A stretch of DNA of 64,000 nucleotides, taken from the NCBI GenBank assembly GCA_905221605.1, contig CAJNDS010002167.1, positions 556,399-620,398 on the forward strand. Reading direction: 5' to 3'. The notes below the pieces were generated by a model, which saw nothing but the letters and a program-made list of their open reading frames with translations, ran no database searches and was not told the origin of the DNA. Every line of letters starts with the position of its first letter. Positions within the stretch are counted from its first letter, which is position 1. Below are positions 1 to 11,600 of the stretch, in pieces. Position numbers and translations under genes: made by a program. This stretch comes from Symbiodinium natans (Eukaryota; Sar; Dinophyceae; Suessiales; Symbiodiniaceae).

Positions 1-618
1 CGCTCGAAGCCATTCAGAACAGAGCAAGAGACAGTTGAAGTTGCAACATGCTTCTTCCGAGCATGAGAAATTCTTGAACCAAGTACAAGAAGTGATCGCG
101 ACCCGATACACGACATAGAAAACGCGCTATCTAGCTTTCGCGGCACCAGCAACTCAGATCGATAGCTTCCCCGGAACTCACCAAATTCAGCGACAGACGC
201 TTCGAGCATCCTTCCGCTCCAGCAAAAGTGGTAAAATCCACTATATGCAGAAACCGGGTTTTCGGGCCAGAAACCCATAATTCAATTATGGGTTTCTACG
301 GGTTAATTACGGGTTCCGTACGGGTTACGGACGGGTTGGGCGGGAGCCGGGTTTTTCGGGCATTTTGGGTTCGGATGGGTTAAATATGGGTTCCGGATGG
401 GTTTTGGATGGGTAAAACCTGGTTCTTGGCACGTAAAACCCGGTTCTTCAGCACCCTGGAATGTCCCGGCTTCGTAAACACCGCTGAAAGCGAAAATTTA
501 TTAAAATGGCATAGTAGAACCTTTCTAGACCCAAAACCAAACACAAAACCCGTATAGTCCCCTATCCAACTAGCAGGAATTCCACGAAACCGGCACATAT
601 TCTTTGATCGAAAACTGG
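1..618. other. Gene-poor stretch, GGGTT-rich
   Basis: No convincing coding exon is visible. Between about 250 and 420 there is a loose run of variants of the word ATGGGTT/ACGGGTT, several of them in degenerate tandem, which looks like a decayed simple repeat. Only short open frames with no recognisable composition occur on either strand. Confidence 0.4.
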
Positions 619-990
619 CTAGTCGAAGCCTTTAGGAAGGCTGAAAGGCAAAGATGTCGGCAAAACATCTCTCCACTGCAGACTAGGAAGGTTCAGACCC
701 TCGCCGCCCCTTAAGTAGATGTAGACTTCGTTCAAGTCCGCAAAGTCAAACAAGCCATCGTGCTGTCCATACTCCATGGACGTGAAGGTCTGGAGTGCCG
801 GGGGCACACCATCTCCTGGAATAGCGGGGCGCCCAGAGGCTGTCTGCAGCAGGGAAGAAGATAGCTTCACGAGTTCTCGAGCGAATCTCTTCGGATACTC
901 CCTAAGTTGCACACGTGTGCGTGTATCTCTAGAATGTGACAAATTCCATGACTGCAAAACTGGGCGCCTCAAAGCAAATTGTAAACACAT
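619..990 (-). CDS. Possible exon of a mobile-element-derived or hypothetical protein
   Basis: This minus-strand open frame of about 120 codons ends at a stop near 619. The central and C-terminal parts look protein-like. They include REYPKRFARELVKLSSS, then FDFADLNEVYIYLRGG and a Leu/Pro-rich tail. The YP-x-RFA-type segment resembles stretches I associate with retroelement polyproteins in dinoflagellates, but this is only a weak impression. No start signal, partner exon or catalytic motif could be identified. It may be a fragment of a copia-like element or a single exon of a host gene. Confidence 0.3.
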   Translation of the reverse strand: MCLQFALRRPVLQSWNLSHSRDTRTRVQLREYPKRFARELVKLSSSLLQTASGRPAIPGDGVPPALQTFTSMEYGQHDGLFDFADLNEVYIYLRGGEGLNLPSLQWRDVLPTSLPFSLPKGFD

Positions 991-1526
991 GTAAAGACAT
1001 CATGCTGCGTGAGACCGTCCGAGTCACTGCGTTCGCTTTAAAGCCGGAGTGGCCGTCCAAGTTTCTTTACCCTGGCCATTGATTCCCCTCTTTGTCGTTT
1101 TGGGGCACGGTTGCTTCAGGTTCTTGCGCCACTCGGCGATGTGGAGTTTTCCTTTGGCCAGGCTGGACACGGCCTTGGAATTTGCCCAACAGTAGTGACG
1201 TTTTGGTGTGGGCCCATTGAAGTGGGACATCCACCAGGCAGCACGCGTAACCTAAGTTAGGAAATTGCACTGTGATTTTGAGACTCTTGAAGGCCCGACT
1301 ACCACGTACAAACTGGGGGTTTACAGAGGGTTTGTGTTATATATATAGGGTTTAGAAAGGGCTTTCTCTAAACCCTATACCCTATAGAAACCTTTGAAAC
1401 CTATAAACCCCTACAAAGAAAGCAAATCAAAGGTGTTGGGCATGGCCACCCCTTCACACACAAGCCCACGCCCGCTGATGCTCACGATGCTTTTGTGCGC
1501 ATGGGAGGGGGTCAGACCCAGGGTCG

Positions 1527-1761
1527 GGGGGGGTGGGGGCACCCAAACGAGTAATTTTTTTCGTTGGGGTTGTGTGAGGGGTGGGGGGTGGGGGGGGGGT
1601 GGGGGGGTGGGGGGGGGGGTGGGGGGGGGGGGGGTGGGGGTGGGGGTGGGGGGGGGGGGGAGTGGGGGGGGGGTGTGGGGGGGGGGTGGGTTGCATGGGG
1701 GGTGGGGGGCTGTGCTTCAAGCAAACCCAACAGAAAATTTGGGTTTGGTGGGGTGGGGGGT

Positions 1762-1797
<36 letters not shown>

Positions 1798-1860
1798 GGG
1801 GGGGGTGGGGGGGGGTGGTGGGGGGTGGGGGGGGGGGTGGGGGGGTGGGGGGGACCCTGG
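1527..1860. repeat. G/T low-complexity tract (poly-GGGGTG)
   Basis: About 330 bp are almost entirely G with scattered T, broken once near 1700-1750 by a short unique stretch. The plus strand is a strong candidate for G-quadruplex formation. The Gly- and Pro-rich frames through it are compositional artefacts. Confidence 0.95.
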
Positions 1861-1930
1861 CCATCCCCAGGGTGCCAACCACACAAACCCGAAACTCTAT
1901 TATTAACCCTATATGCAAATATACACCCTA

Positions 1931-2008
1931 CACATATATATATATATATATATATGTAAATATATATATATATACATATATGTGTTTACATGTATATATG
2001 TATATATG

Positions 2009-2065
<57 letters not shown>

Positions 2066-2115
2066 ATATATATATACATATGTGTATATGTATACATGTA
2101 TTTCTGTATATATAA
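1931..2115. repeat. TA/TATG microsatellite
   Basis: An alternating TA tract with TATG and TACA variants runs for about 185 bp. Tyr/Ile-rich frames here are not genes. Confidence 0.95.
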
Positions 2116-2148
2116 ATACACACAAACTACATAAACCCAGACGTGGGA

Positions 2149-2247
2149 GGAACCAAAAAGTAGAGCCCCCAATTATTCCCCTACATAGTACTAATATTGG
2201 CTCATTCTTCGGAACGCTCAAGGGGACTCACTGTTTGGATCCTCCCT
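2149..2247. mobile_element. Short inverted-repeat element (copy 1 of the GGATCCAAAAAGTAGA family)
   Basis: The left arm reads AGGAACCAAAAAGTAGAGCC and the right arm ends TGTTTGGATCCTCC. The two are imperfect inverted repeats about 100 bp apart. Near-identical arms and a similar interior (CCCCAA...ATTCTT.GGAAC.CTCAAGGGGA) recur at 54822-54947. This marks a dispersed, non-coding, MITE-like or introner-like family. Confidence 0.6.
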
Positions 2248-2318
2248 ATAAACCCACGAAGCCCTATATACCATATGTGTAGGGTTTATAAGCTTCAGGG
2301 GGTTTATTGGGTTGTAGG

Positions 2319-4075
2319 CTATATATAGGGAGGGTTTGTAGGGTTTTTGGTCACTGTGTCTGAATCACGAGCCCGGAGCTGCCTGGCTGCCGGACACCGC
2401 GTAATGCGCACGCAGCATATCCCTAAATGAGGGATAGAACTCCAAACTGGAGCCGGAGGGTTGCTCCAGCATCCAAACCCCCCCGACGATCGTCGTGACA
2501 TAGAGGAAAAGGATGGTTCTGGGCCACACATTGCAGGGAGGTTGGAAGATTTAGACACACAAACAACGATGCGGGCAAACCTTGCTATGAACCCACTAAT
2601 GACGACCAGACTCCGCTCTAGCAGCTTGTTAGCCTGGCGCACAGAGGCGTATCCTATATGACCAAAGGTGCCGAGGCCGATCGGTTCGATGTCCCGCGGT
2701 TGATACCGCAGAAACTCGAACATTGAATCGCGTAAGTCGCGAATAGCTCGCCCTCCACGCCCCGTAGCAGGAAGTAGAGGCCAAGACTTAGATGAGAAGC
2801 TGCCAGCAGTGAACACACACACACAGCATGATCAGCTGTAGCAAGCCCCCAGTCAATGTCAAGAGACCAGAAACCAGCTGGACTGAGGAGGTCCATGTAG
2901 TTTGTCTTGTTTTTGGTTCCAGCCCGTCGGACTTTCCCATTCCTGTGAAAACGCGAGTTGTGCAAAAGGTCGAAACAACCTGCCTTGCGGTGGTCCTGCC
3001 TCATGGCGTATGTAACATGGGCTCGTCCTCCATAAAATTCAAGGAACTGAAAGTCCTGCACAGGCACGTGGCGCTGCCGGGCTGCTGGATGGCTTCCGTT
3101 TTCGGAGGAGAACCCTAAACCCTAAACCCTAAACCCTATAAACCCTATAAACCCTAAAAACCCTATAAACCCTATAAACCCTATAAACCCTATAAACCCT
3201 AAACCCTAAACCCTAAGGAAGCTTTTGGTGCGTATGGGGTGGAACGACTCTCAGAACCACAAGCAGGTGTCTAAACTGGCAGAGCTGTCCTGGTTCAGGT
3301 TCTTGACTGAAAATATCACCAGGAGAAGGCAGGCCACAAACTCCTGTAGAACATGTGTCTACGACACGGGGATGGGATTGTTCAATGAGTGTGTGTCGGG
3401 ACAGATATTTGCAAGACTGTGGTGGCAAGGCTCCTTTGGCACGCTCATGACACCAAGCATCCAAATAAGTTCATCGAGACGCTGGGCTTCCATCATTTGC
3501 CCACAGGAAACACAAAGATCGAGATCTCTATCTACTCCGCTTGACTGGAAGTACAAGGCGAGATTCCTTCTCACTCAGAGAACACAAGCCCCAGCATGCA
3601 TCTTTAGGTGCTGCGCGCGCAACCCTATAAACCTTAAAAACCCTATAAACCCCAAACCCTGTAAACCCCATAACACCCTATTCACCCTATAAACCCGCAT
3701 AAACCCCCACAAACTCTGAGAAACCCTACAAACCCTATAAAACCCTAACACCCTATAAAACCTTTTATCCTTATAAGCCCTATAAACCCTATAAACCCTG
3801 TATAACGCTAGAAACCCTAGAAACCCTATAAACTTAAGTTCGCAATGAGCATAAACATGCCGGGTGTTGCAGAGACGTTTCTGGAACTCCACGCGGTGCT
3901 TCCAAATGAAGCCGTGGCATTTTCGCAGTGGCTTCTGGCCTGGGCGAGAAGTGGGGCTGTGGTTGGGTTGAGAAGTGTAAGAGTACACATATCTTACTGG
4001 CAGTTCAAGTGATTTACCGACTCTGCTGTATACATGGGATGGGATTGGGGGCATTCGCTATGCGCGGGGTTGGCT
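2319..4075 (-). CDS. Poorly resolved minus-strand multi-exon gene or gene fragment
   Basis: Four coding-like stretches lie in the same direction: about 4054-3840, 3610-3240, 3067-2830 and 2760-2570. They are separated by TTTATAGGG/TTTAGGG-type repeats, read on the minus strand. The first contains FQKRLCNTRHV and Cys/Arg-rich text. A strong donor GTAAGA lies inside it at about 4011. At 3840 the frame runs into GTTTATAGGG, so the repeat may supply the donor. The second contains CVSCGQMMEAQRLDEL and KEPCHHSLANICP. The third contains FQFLEFYGGRAHVTYAMRQD and SPAGFWSLDIDWGLATADHA. The last contains RDIEPIGLGTFGHIGYASV. The Cys-rich pieces may be degenerate TSP1-type segments, but I could not link the exons by phase and do not assign a family. 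Confidence 0.35.
3113..3220. repeat. CCCTAAA / CCCTATAAA array
   Basis: Tandem CCCTAAA and CCCTATAAA units run for about 105 bp. Relative to the minus-strand exons on either side, the array sits just after an exon as TTTAGGG/TTTATAGGG, matching the polarity seen elsewhere in the window. A second run of CCCTATAAA variants lies at about 3620-3835. Confidence 0.9.
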
Positions 4076-4783
4076 TTTATCTTATTCACGAATAGTCTCA
4101 ACCCCAGAGAAGGATACAAACCTCAAGAGAACCCATATATATATATATATATTTATATAGAGACCTGTGACAGTACATACCGCTTACCAGTTTGAACTCC
4201 CTATCTCAACCCCACAAAGGCCGACGCTTTCGTTCTCCTGTGACTGAACTTTGCTGGATTGAGCTTTGCTCCGCAGCACGGTCGAAACATGTTGCCATCC
4301 TGAGGCAACTAAGATGCAAAGCTTCTAGGCCGATCTCCCCAGGACCGGGCTCGAACATGTAGCTTATTATACCTTTGCGAGAGCTAGGAAAGAATGGTGG
4401 CTAGTGAGTGTAGCCGGTTTCTGGAGGCCAGCAGGCTGCATCAGTCAGGATTGACTGTCGACGTCATACCAAAATTCGAGGCAACATTCTTTGTAAAAGA
4501 AGCATGTACAGGCCCTACATAAACCTTTAAACCCTATAAACCCTATAAGCCCTAGAAGCCCTATTCGCTTGTACATCGGCAAGACGGAACTTGAGACCCC
4601 TGCACCGTCTAAGTGCCCAAAACCTGAAGTCACCTCATTGTCGTTCGAAAGCACAAGCGCATGCCACTAAACGGCGCGCACGCAGCATTGAAACCCCAGC
4701 TATGCAACATCGAGCGATAGCTCCCACTCAAAGCTTCATGATGGCCTCAGTTGCAACGCCTGCAACTTTGGAAGTGTCATTGC

Positions 4784-7700
4784 TCACAGGGTGGCCTCGT
4801 GGAGCTTTTCAAGGGCAATGTTTCCGTGGTACTTGATCCGGTCCAACTCCCACATCACGTTCTGGTCGTGGTAGATAACCTCGGCTCCCAAGTCAGCCCA
4901 GCCGACGCGGTCCTCAAGGGGGGCGTCGACGATGCTCTTCTCGACGACGCGGGCCTTGTGTATCACACTTCCGGAAATTTCAACATGAATCCCAATCTGT
5001 GGAACGTTATATATTTCAAACTGAACACAAAACAGAAACTTGCCGAGGAACGATCTCCACAACACTCTGGATTCCACACAGCATGCGGTGCGTGTAGGAA
5101 AGGTCGAGCTCCGGAAAGTCCGCAGCAGAGGCATTGATGGTGAAGTAATCCTTCGCGCTGCTCTTTTCACCGCTCTTAATCTTCAGGGAGGATGTCAGCC
5201 TGGTCCAGTAGATGTTGTAGAGCGTGCGGGTGAACTTCGGCAGAACGGCCCGGATCTCCTTCTTGAGCGCCGGGCTAAAGGCGCGGCCACCGTCCACATC
5301 CGCCTCAAACTTCCCGCCAAAGTCCATGAAGCGTGCTACAAGCTCAGCGTCATACTCCCACTCGCAATCGGCGAGCAAGTTCTGTTCTGGCTCGGCGTTC
5401 ATGTTCTCTTCTGTTTCGGGCTTGCTGGAGCTGGGGGAGGCTTTCTTTGCCCTTGCTTTGGACTTGCAGGGGCGCCCCTTGCCCGTCGTTGCGGCCTTCT
5501 TGGGGGAGGCTTTCTTGGACTTGGACTTGGGGGAGACTTTCTTTGGGGCCTTTGCTGCGGACTTGGGGGAGACTTTCTTTGGGGTCTTTGCTGTGGACTT
5601 CGGGGAGGCTTCGTCGCCCGCTGTGGACGTCGAGGCAGCCTTTCGGGGCTTCTTGGATGTAGGCGAAGCAGACTCATCGGCGGCCGCAGACAAGTCTGCC
5701 GACAAAGATCGCTTGAGCACCGCGCGGCGTCTCCTGGCCCCACGCTGCGGCTTGCGCTTGGCATTCTTTGCCACCCCGGCCTTCGGACTCTTGCATTTAA
5801 TGTCCTTCTTCACCTTGGCGTCCTTCCCCTTGCCCTTGGTTTTTCTGGGCTTGCGCGAGGCCTGGTCAGCCTTGGTCACGAAGCAGCCACCCATTGCTGC
5901 CAGCACCTGCGCAAGAACAACAAACCACAGGTTCGCAAGTGCTCCCAGCTATCACCATCTCTTTCGCTCTCGCTCTATACAGCGACCATGGATTACTGGA
6001 TTACATACACCAAAGACCCCTCCTCTCTCTCTCACATTCACTGTCGCTTGCATCGATCAATCAGTTTGAAATTACGATTATACGCCTGATGACGCACGAC
6101 GTTTGCCAGAACCCACACCTGATCCTCCGGAGTGATGTCCCCGAAGCGGGCAGTCGCTGCACTATCGGCTGGCTTCACGTGCGGAGCCTGGAACTGCTCA
6201 CGCAGCTCATCGGCCGCAGGAGTCTCACCAGAAGCCCGATGGGTCGAGGGTGGGGGGGACGGCGCATCGAAGATGTTCGTGGGAACCGTGTCCACGTCGT
6301 CCAAGCAAGCTCCTACAGAGGATTGTTCTATAAATGTTCGATGTACATCCAGACTTTTATGGAGCTGTTTACAGACCAAAAGAAGACCTCCCTATATTTT
6401 TCTGATAGAATATGTGAACTAGTTACTCTAGTTTGCGTCCTGCATTCAGCGCCAGCCGTGCTTCATCAGCATGTTGATTCTCGACCTTCTTCTTCCTCTC
6501 AATCAACCTCATTCCGGTTGACTTGAAGCTATACATATAGCTCTACATGTGCCATTAACTTGCCCTGCGACAGTTCTTGCACACCCTTTGAAAAGCATCC
6601 CTCAAGAAGGTGGGCCAGGCAGCGCGGCCATCCTCGCCCTTGCTGCCGCAAGCTGCTCCGAAACCTCAGCCATCTCATAGGCCTCGCCTGGGAAGTGGTT
6701 TGCGTTCAATCGCACTCGATGCACTACATATTTGTTCTTAGCACACAAAACATTATATCTAACATTTGGCTCCATGCATACGGGGTTCGAGGAAGGATAG
6801 GGCTTGTCACTGCACTTGCAGACGACAAAACCTCTGGCGCATCCTCAGCTGGCGTGGCCTCCGCCTTGACCACATCGTCCTCGATCACGATTGTCTCGGC
6901 CTCACAAGCACCAGCGCGACCAGAGCCGTCGCCAGCAGGTACAAGAGGGCCAACCCCGGCGCCATTGTCGTGGCCATCGTCTTCATCATGGTCACCATTA
7001 TCGCCATCATCGTCGTCATAGGCGTCCTCGTCTCCCTCCTGTTTTTGTTGCCCAAGAAAGATATAACCGTGTTTGTACCACATGCGATTCACCCAACATT
7101 TCGAGAATGAACAGCTAGAAGAGTACACTCCGAAACCGAACCCTCTCCTCAGCCGGATCATGTGAGGCACCACACCTCTCCTTCATCCGCGCACGAATGG
7201 CGTTCACCACCTCCTCCACACACGTATCACAGCCTACATGTCACTTACGTAACTCTATCTACGCTGGCTGTTTGGACTTGGATCCTCTGTGACAACTGTG
7301 GTGGAACGTAAGAAGGACTCTCAAAAACAACTGACCCCAGCCTGCAACGTTGGGTCCAAGGTCAAGCAGAGCTCTTGAAAGACTGGGTCCTGAGCACGAT
7401 CGGGGAAGAAAGGGGAAAAGGCACTTATGTACATACCACAACTGATCAAATTTCCGGTAAATTCGACTCCGCAAGCTCACTCGAAGACACTTAGAACAAA
7501 GAAACCACAAGAACAATGCTGAGAATGCAAGTGTCAGTGGAAACCAAACCCTTTCGACACTTCATCTTGACGAAGCCAGCATATTTCCGAAGGTTCCAAG
7601 AAGCTGTATCAATGTCGAAAGAAGTGACTTCGCGGTGGTTGAGTTTATACACCAACTTCACTTCTTCACGCAATGCATCGATACCGGGTACTTTCTTGTC

Positions 7701-7943
7701 GTTTTCGGCCATCTTCTCCAAGAGAGGCTTCATAACAAAGTGCAGCTTGGATGGGGTCTTGATGTCCATGTTGCGCTCAGACAGGGGTTTAAAGAGCTGC
7801 CCCCCACCCCGCAAAAGTGACCTGATCTCAGGGTCGGCGTCCCACACCTGTCCAAGCCCATCGATGAAGCTTGTCATCTCACAAGCAGGAGCCTGGCCCC
7901 CATCGCTTGGCTCCATTGACAAAGACGAAGAGCTAGCAGCCAT
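4784..7943 (-). CDS. Eight-exon gene for a ~707-residue protein with acidic and SPKK-type basic regions (chromatin/DNA-binding-like)
   Basis: Proposed exons: 7943-7550, 7389-7336, 7233-7142, 7038-6832, 6687-6585, 6312-6119, 5906-5040 and 4996-4784 (stop TGA). Every intron is GT-AG and every junction keeps phase (1,1,0,0,1,0,0). The smallest intron is 43 nt. Exon 5 is the least protein-like and the least certain. The start ATG at 7943 opens MAASSSSLSMEPSDGG. The N-terminal ~180 residues are globular-looking (SFIDGLGQVWDADPEIRSLL, then CVEEVVNAIRARMKERC). An Asp/Glu-rich stretch follows at about residues 181-250. From about residue 365 to 520 the chain is Lys/Ala/Ser/Pro-rich with repeated SPKS, TPKKVSPKS and SPKK motifs. 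Such motifs in H1-type tails bind the DNA minor groove. The last ~190 residues look folded (KKEIRAVLPKFTRTLYNIYW, ISGSVIHKARVVEKS). I do not recognise the family; a nuclear role is inferred from composition only. Confidence 0.8.
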
Positions 7944-8236
7944 TGCCCTCTAAGATTCTTCTGAACCAACCCCGTGCTAACAAAAGCCAAACAGCTACCA
8001 GAGAACTGCACTGTTCAGCTCATGAGCTGCGCTTGCAGGACTGGAAAGCTGAAAGAAAGGCTCTGGGAGCGAGACCAGCTGTCGAAGAAATTGGCTTTGG
8101 TGCCATTGCGTGCAGGCTTCTTTACTTCAGCCGGTTTGCGGTTTAGTGTTAGTGTAAGAAGGGTTGCCACTTCCTACATGTGGCTTGAAGCATCTGGGCA
8201 AGCCCATTCGGGCTATGTAGAACCGAGCCCTTTATA

Positions 8237-8600
8237 GTCCGTGTAAGATTGTGTTGTATACCCCCCTAAAGTTCCTGTAAGCCCGGCCTGATTCCACATG
8301 CCCAACGAGCCGGCTGGTGGATGGAGGCCGCCCTTCGTTTAGGGTCAATTAGGGTTGGGCAATTATTATCTAGGGCATCCCCTGACTGAATCTTGATGAC
8401 TGTCAGCCTCTACTTGCATAGCTACCATCTACACTTGTATACCTATGTCATTAGAAACCAGGCTTTTTCTAGACAAACCAGGTTCTTAGACTTCATGTCA
8501 CTCAAAGACGGGTTCCTTATCCGCGACCGTCATTTTTCAGGGTTTTGGGCGCCACTGGTAAACCCTAAACTCTAAACCCTAAACCCTACCCCCCCCCCCC
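8237..8600. other. Intergenic stretch before the first telomere-like repeats
   Basis: This stretch lies between the divergent 5' ends of the 4784-7943 gene (minus) and the candidate plus-strand gene beginning near 8611. I see no coding exon. CCCTAAA units appear from about 8560 and run into a poly-C tract ending CCCCCGAG, which could serve as a polypyrimidine tract and acceptor. Confidence 0.4.
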
Positions 8601-8610
8601 CGCCCCCGAG

Positions 8611-11600
8611 TTCTCTGGAGCTTCCGCGCCTTGGGCAGGCGGGCGGAGATCCGGCGGATGATCCGCGAGCAGCTGGCGCTCGAAGGCTGGCAGCTCACCA
8701 GGGTTTAGGGTTTCGGGGAGCAAATATGGGAGTTTCCTCGGGGCGTCCCTTGTTGGATTTTAGCATTTTGAGGTGTAAAATGCGGTGCCTTACTTTTAAG
8801 GGCTTTCTCTGGTTTAAGGTCATGTTCGGATTTCGTTGCTAGGATTTAGGGGGTAGACATGTTAGGATTTAGTTGCTAGGATTTACGGGGTAGACATGTT
8901 CGGATTTAGTTGCTAGGCTTTAAGGGTAGACAAGGGCTGCAACATTCACGGCTTGATGGGGGTTTAGTTCAAAGGGTTCGGTGTGTGGGGCTATGTGCGG
9001 CTTTGCACTTTCTAGGATCTCAGGAACGGCGAAGGCTCAGGCAGGGCTTCCATGGTTGAAATATCAGAGTTTTTCCTGGCTCATGCGGGCTTACAGATGT
9101 CCCCTGTAGAGCTGAAAGTGTGCACTTTTGGGGGGGCTTATGAAACTCAGCAGCTAAACATGTGTAATACACCCAACATCCCGAAGGCCCTAACCCTAAG
9201 CCCCCTGTGTCTTTAAACCACCCCCAAACCCCAAACCCTAACCCCTAAACCCTAAACCCCAAACCCTAAACCCCAAACCCTAAACCCCAAACCCTAAACC
9301 CTCAATCTTCCCCCCAAAATCCTCCCAGAGGCACAAACACTGCCTTGGATGCTGCGGATGAAGAGCCGCAGGCAGGTGTAATTCTGACGATGAGTAGTGC
9401 CAATCGCCAAAAAAGATTAGGGTTTAGGGTTTAGGGTTTAGGGTTTAGGGTTTAGGGTTTAGGGTTTAGGGTTTAGGGTTTTAGGGTTTAGGGTGCTTTG
9501 TCTTGCTGCCAGGGCCTTTGCTGCCCCTTGTGATGCAGTCTGCTGCGTCTGTGTTGCGAGACGGATGCCTGCGCGCTGCCTGACATTTTCCCTGGGCAGG
9601 CATCCGACATGAAGCCAGGCTCGTGTCCGTAACCCTAAACCCTATACCCTAAACCCGACACCCTAGACGCAAAGCCCTAAACACACAGCTTCAACCCTGA
9701 ACGCATGGAACCTGCTGCGCCGTAGGCAAAGGTGTTGAGACTCATGGGGCTGCAAGAAAGCCTAGGACACAGAGTAGGCCCGTGTTCCCCTTTGTTTAGG
9801 ACTTCAGGTCCCTTATAAGCCCCTCTACACTACACCAAAAAAGGGGGTTACTCTTGGGAGAAGAGCCTCACATCAACCTCGACCCTCATGGGCAGGCATG
9901 GTCGCCGAAGCGAAGCCCACGCCCAAGCAGAAGCAGAAGAAGAAACGGAAGGGGAAGGACAAGCCTACGTCTTAGGGTCGGAAGAACTGCTAGTCGTATC
10001 CCCTTGTGGTCCCTATATAAATGTACCAGAACAAGCCCCCCCCAAAGCCTGTTCTAGTTCTTAAGGCTCCTAGAGTACAGCTGGGTGCTTTCTGTGGACG
10101 ACTCTCTTCTGCAGCCGAACACCCTACAGCACCCCAAGCCCAAACATCCCTTGGAAGGAACAGCTCAAGGAGGAGGGGGGCGATGAGCCAGAGAAGGCTC
10201 CCTCGACATCCGCGGTCCCAGGCTCAGCAGGCTGACGAAGAGCAGGACTAGGGTTTAGGGTTTAGGTTTTAGGGTTTTTGGGTTTAGGGTTTAGTGTTTA
10301 GGGTTTGGGGTTTCTAGGTGTGATATGCAGGCTTAGCGGTTTTGGTTTTTGGCCTTATGGGACTGAAAGGTCTTTATTAGCCCCCTAAACCCTAAACCCT
10401 AAACCCGAAACCCGAAACCCTAAACCCTAAAGCCTAAACCCTAAACCCTAAACCCTAAACCCTAAACCCTAAACCCTAAACCCTAAACCCTAAACCCTAA
10501 ACCCTAAACCCTAAACCCTGCACCTCACAGGGTGCAGGGTTTGGTGTAGTGTAGTGATTGGAGTGAGGACGTCTCAAGCCCTGCGTGCCCTGCCCTGCGT
10601 ACACCAGCCCTGTAGTATAGCCCTCGAAAATCCCTAGGCAGTACAAACCCTATAAGCCCCTTAAAGATGTCCCTCTACCCTTCTGAGCCTTCAAGCTCCA
10701 ATCCCGTAAGAAACCCTCAGAAGCCCTGGGCTTCAGGGTTCAGGGTTCAGGGTTCAGGGTTCAGGGTTTAGGGTTTAGGGTTTAGGGTTTAGGGTTTAGG
10801 GTTTAGGGTTTAGGGTTTAGGGTTTAGGGTTTAGGGTTTAGGAAGCCCTAAACGCGCCTCACACTCCACCCTAAGTCCCCAAGATGTGGCCGATGATCCT
10901 TGAGCCGAGGTCGCTGAGCCCAGCTGCTTGGCGAGGTGTTCATGCTGCCTCAGAATCAAAACCCCCCAAGCGGGGGGTTTAGGGTTTAGGGTTTAGGGTT
11001 CAGGGTTCAGGGTTTAGGGTTTAGGGTTTAGGGTTTAGGGTTCAGAGTTTGAGGGTGTAGGGTTTAGGCTTGTTCTTTCGATTTTGTTGGGTCCTTAGGG
11101 GTTTTGGGGTCAAGGCTCTCTAAACCCGAAATCCTCAGCGTCTCCAGGGTTGACGGGGTCAAGGGATGTGTAGGGTTGAGGGCTTTAGGGTTTTTAGGGT
11201 TTAGGGTTTAGGGATTAGGGATTTGGGCGCAAGAAACCAGAGGGGCTGCCGTCCCCTGATAGAAACAGAAAGGCACGCTGGCCTGCTCCTGCTTCTCCAC
11301 ACATGTGCGGCAAACTCGCAACATACATTTGCAGGGTTCTTATAAGGGAGGAGGGTTCCAGGGGTGTATAGAACCCAAGTTTCCCTAATACTCCCTACTA
11401 CTCGTTAAGGCTTCCTGAGCTTCCCTAAGGTTCCCTACCCCCCCTTGAACCGCCCTCATTCAAGAACTCTATAATACATGAGGTCGTGCACAACGTACCC
11501 TTGCGAGGTCTTACATGAATTTTGACAAAAAGTTGCCACATGCAGCCAAAGGAATGCACCAGGCATCGTGATTGATAATAAGGTGCATGCTTTAAATGCC

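Noticed and set aside
1394-2282. Long Gly- or Pro-rich and Tyr/Ile-rich open frames
   Set aside because: They are direct translations of the G/T tract and the TA microsatellite.
5040-5906. Canonical linker histone H1
   Set aside because: SPKK-type repeats are present but there is no winged-helix globular domain, and the protein is far longer with separate N- and C-terminal domains.
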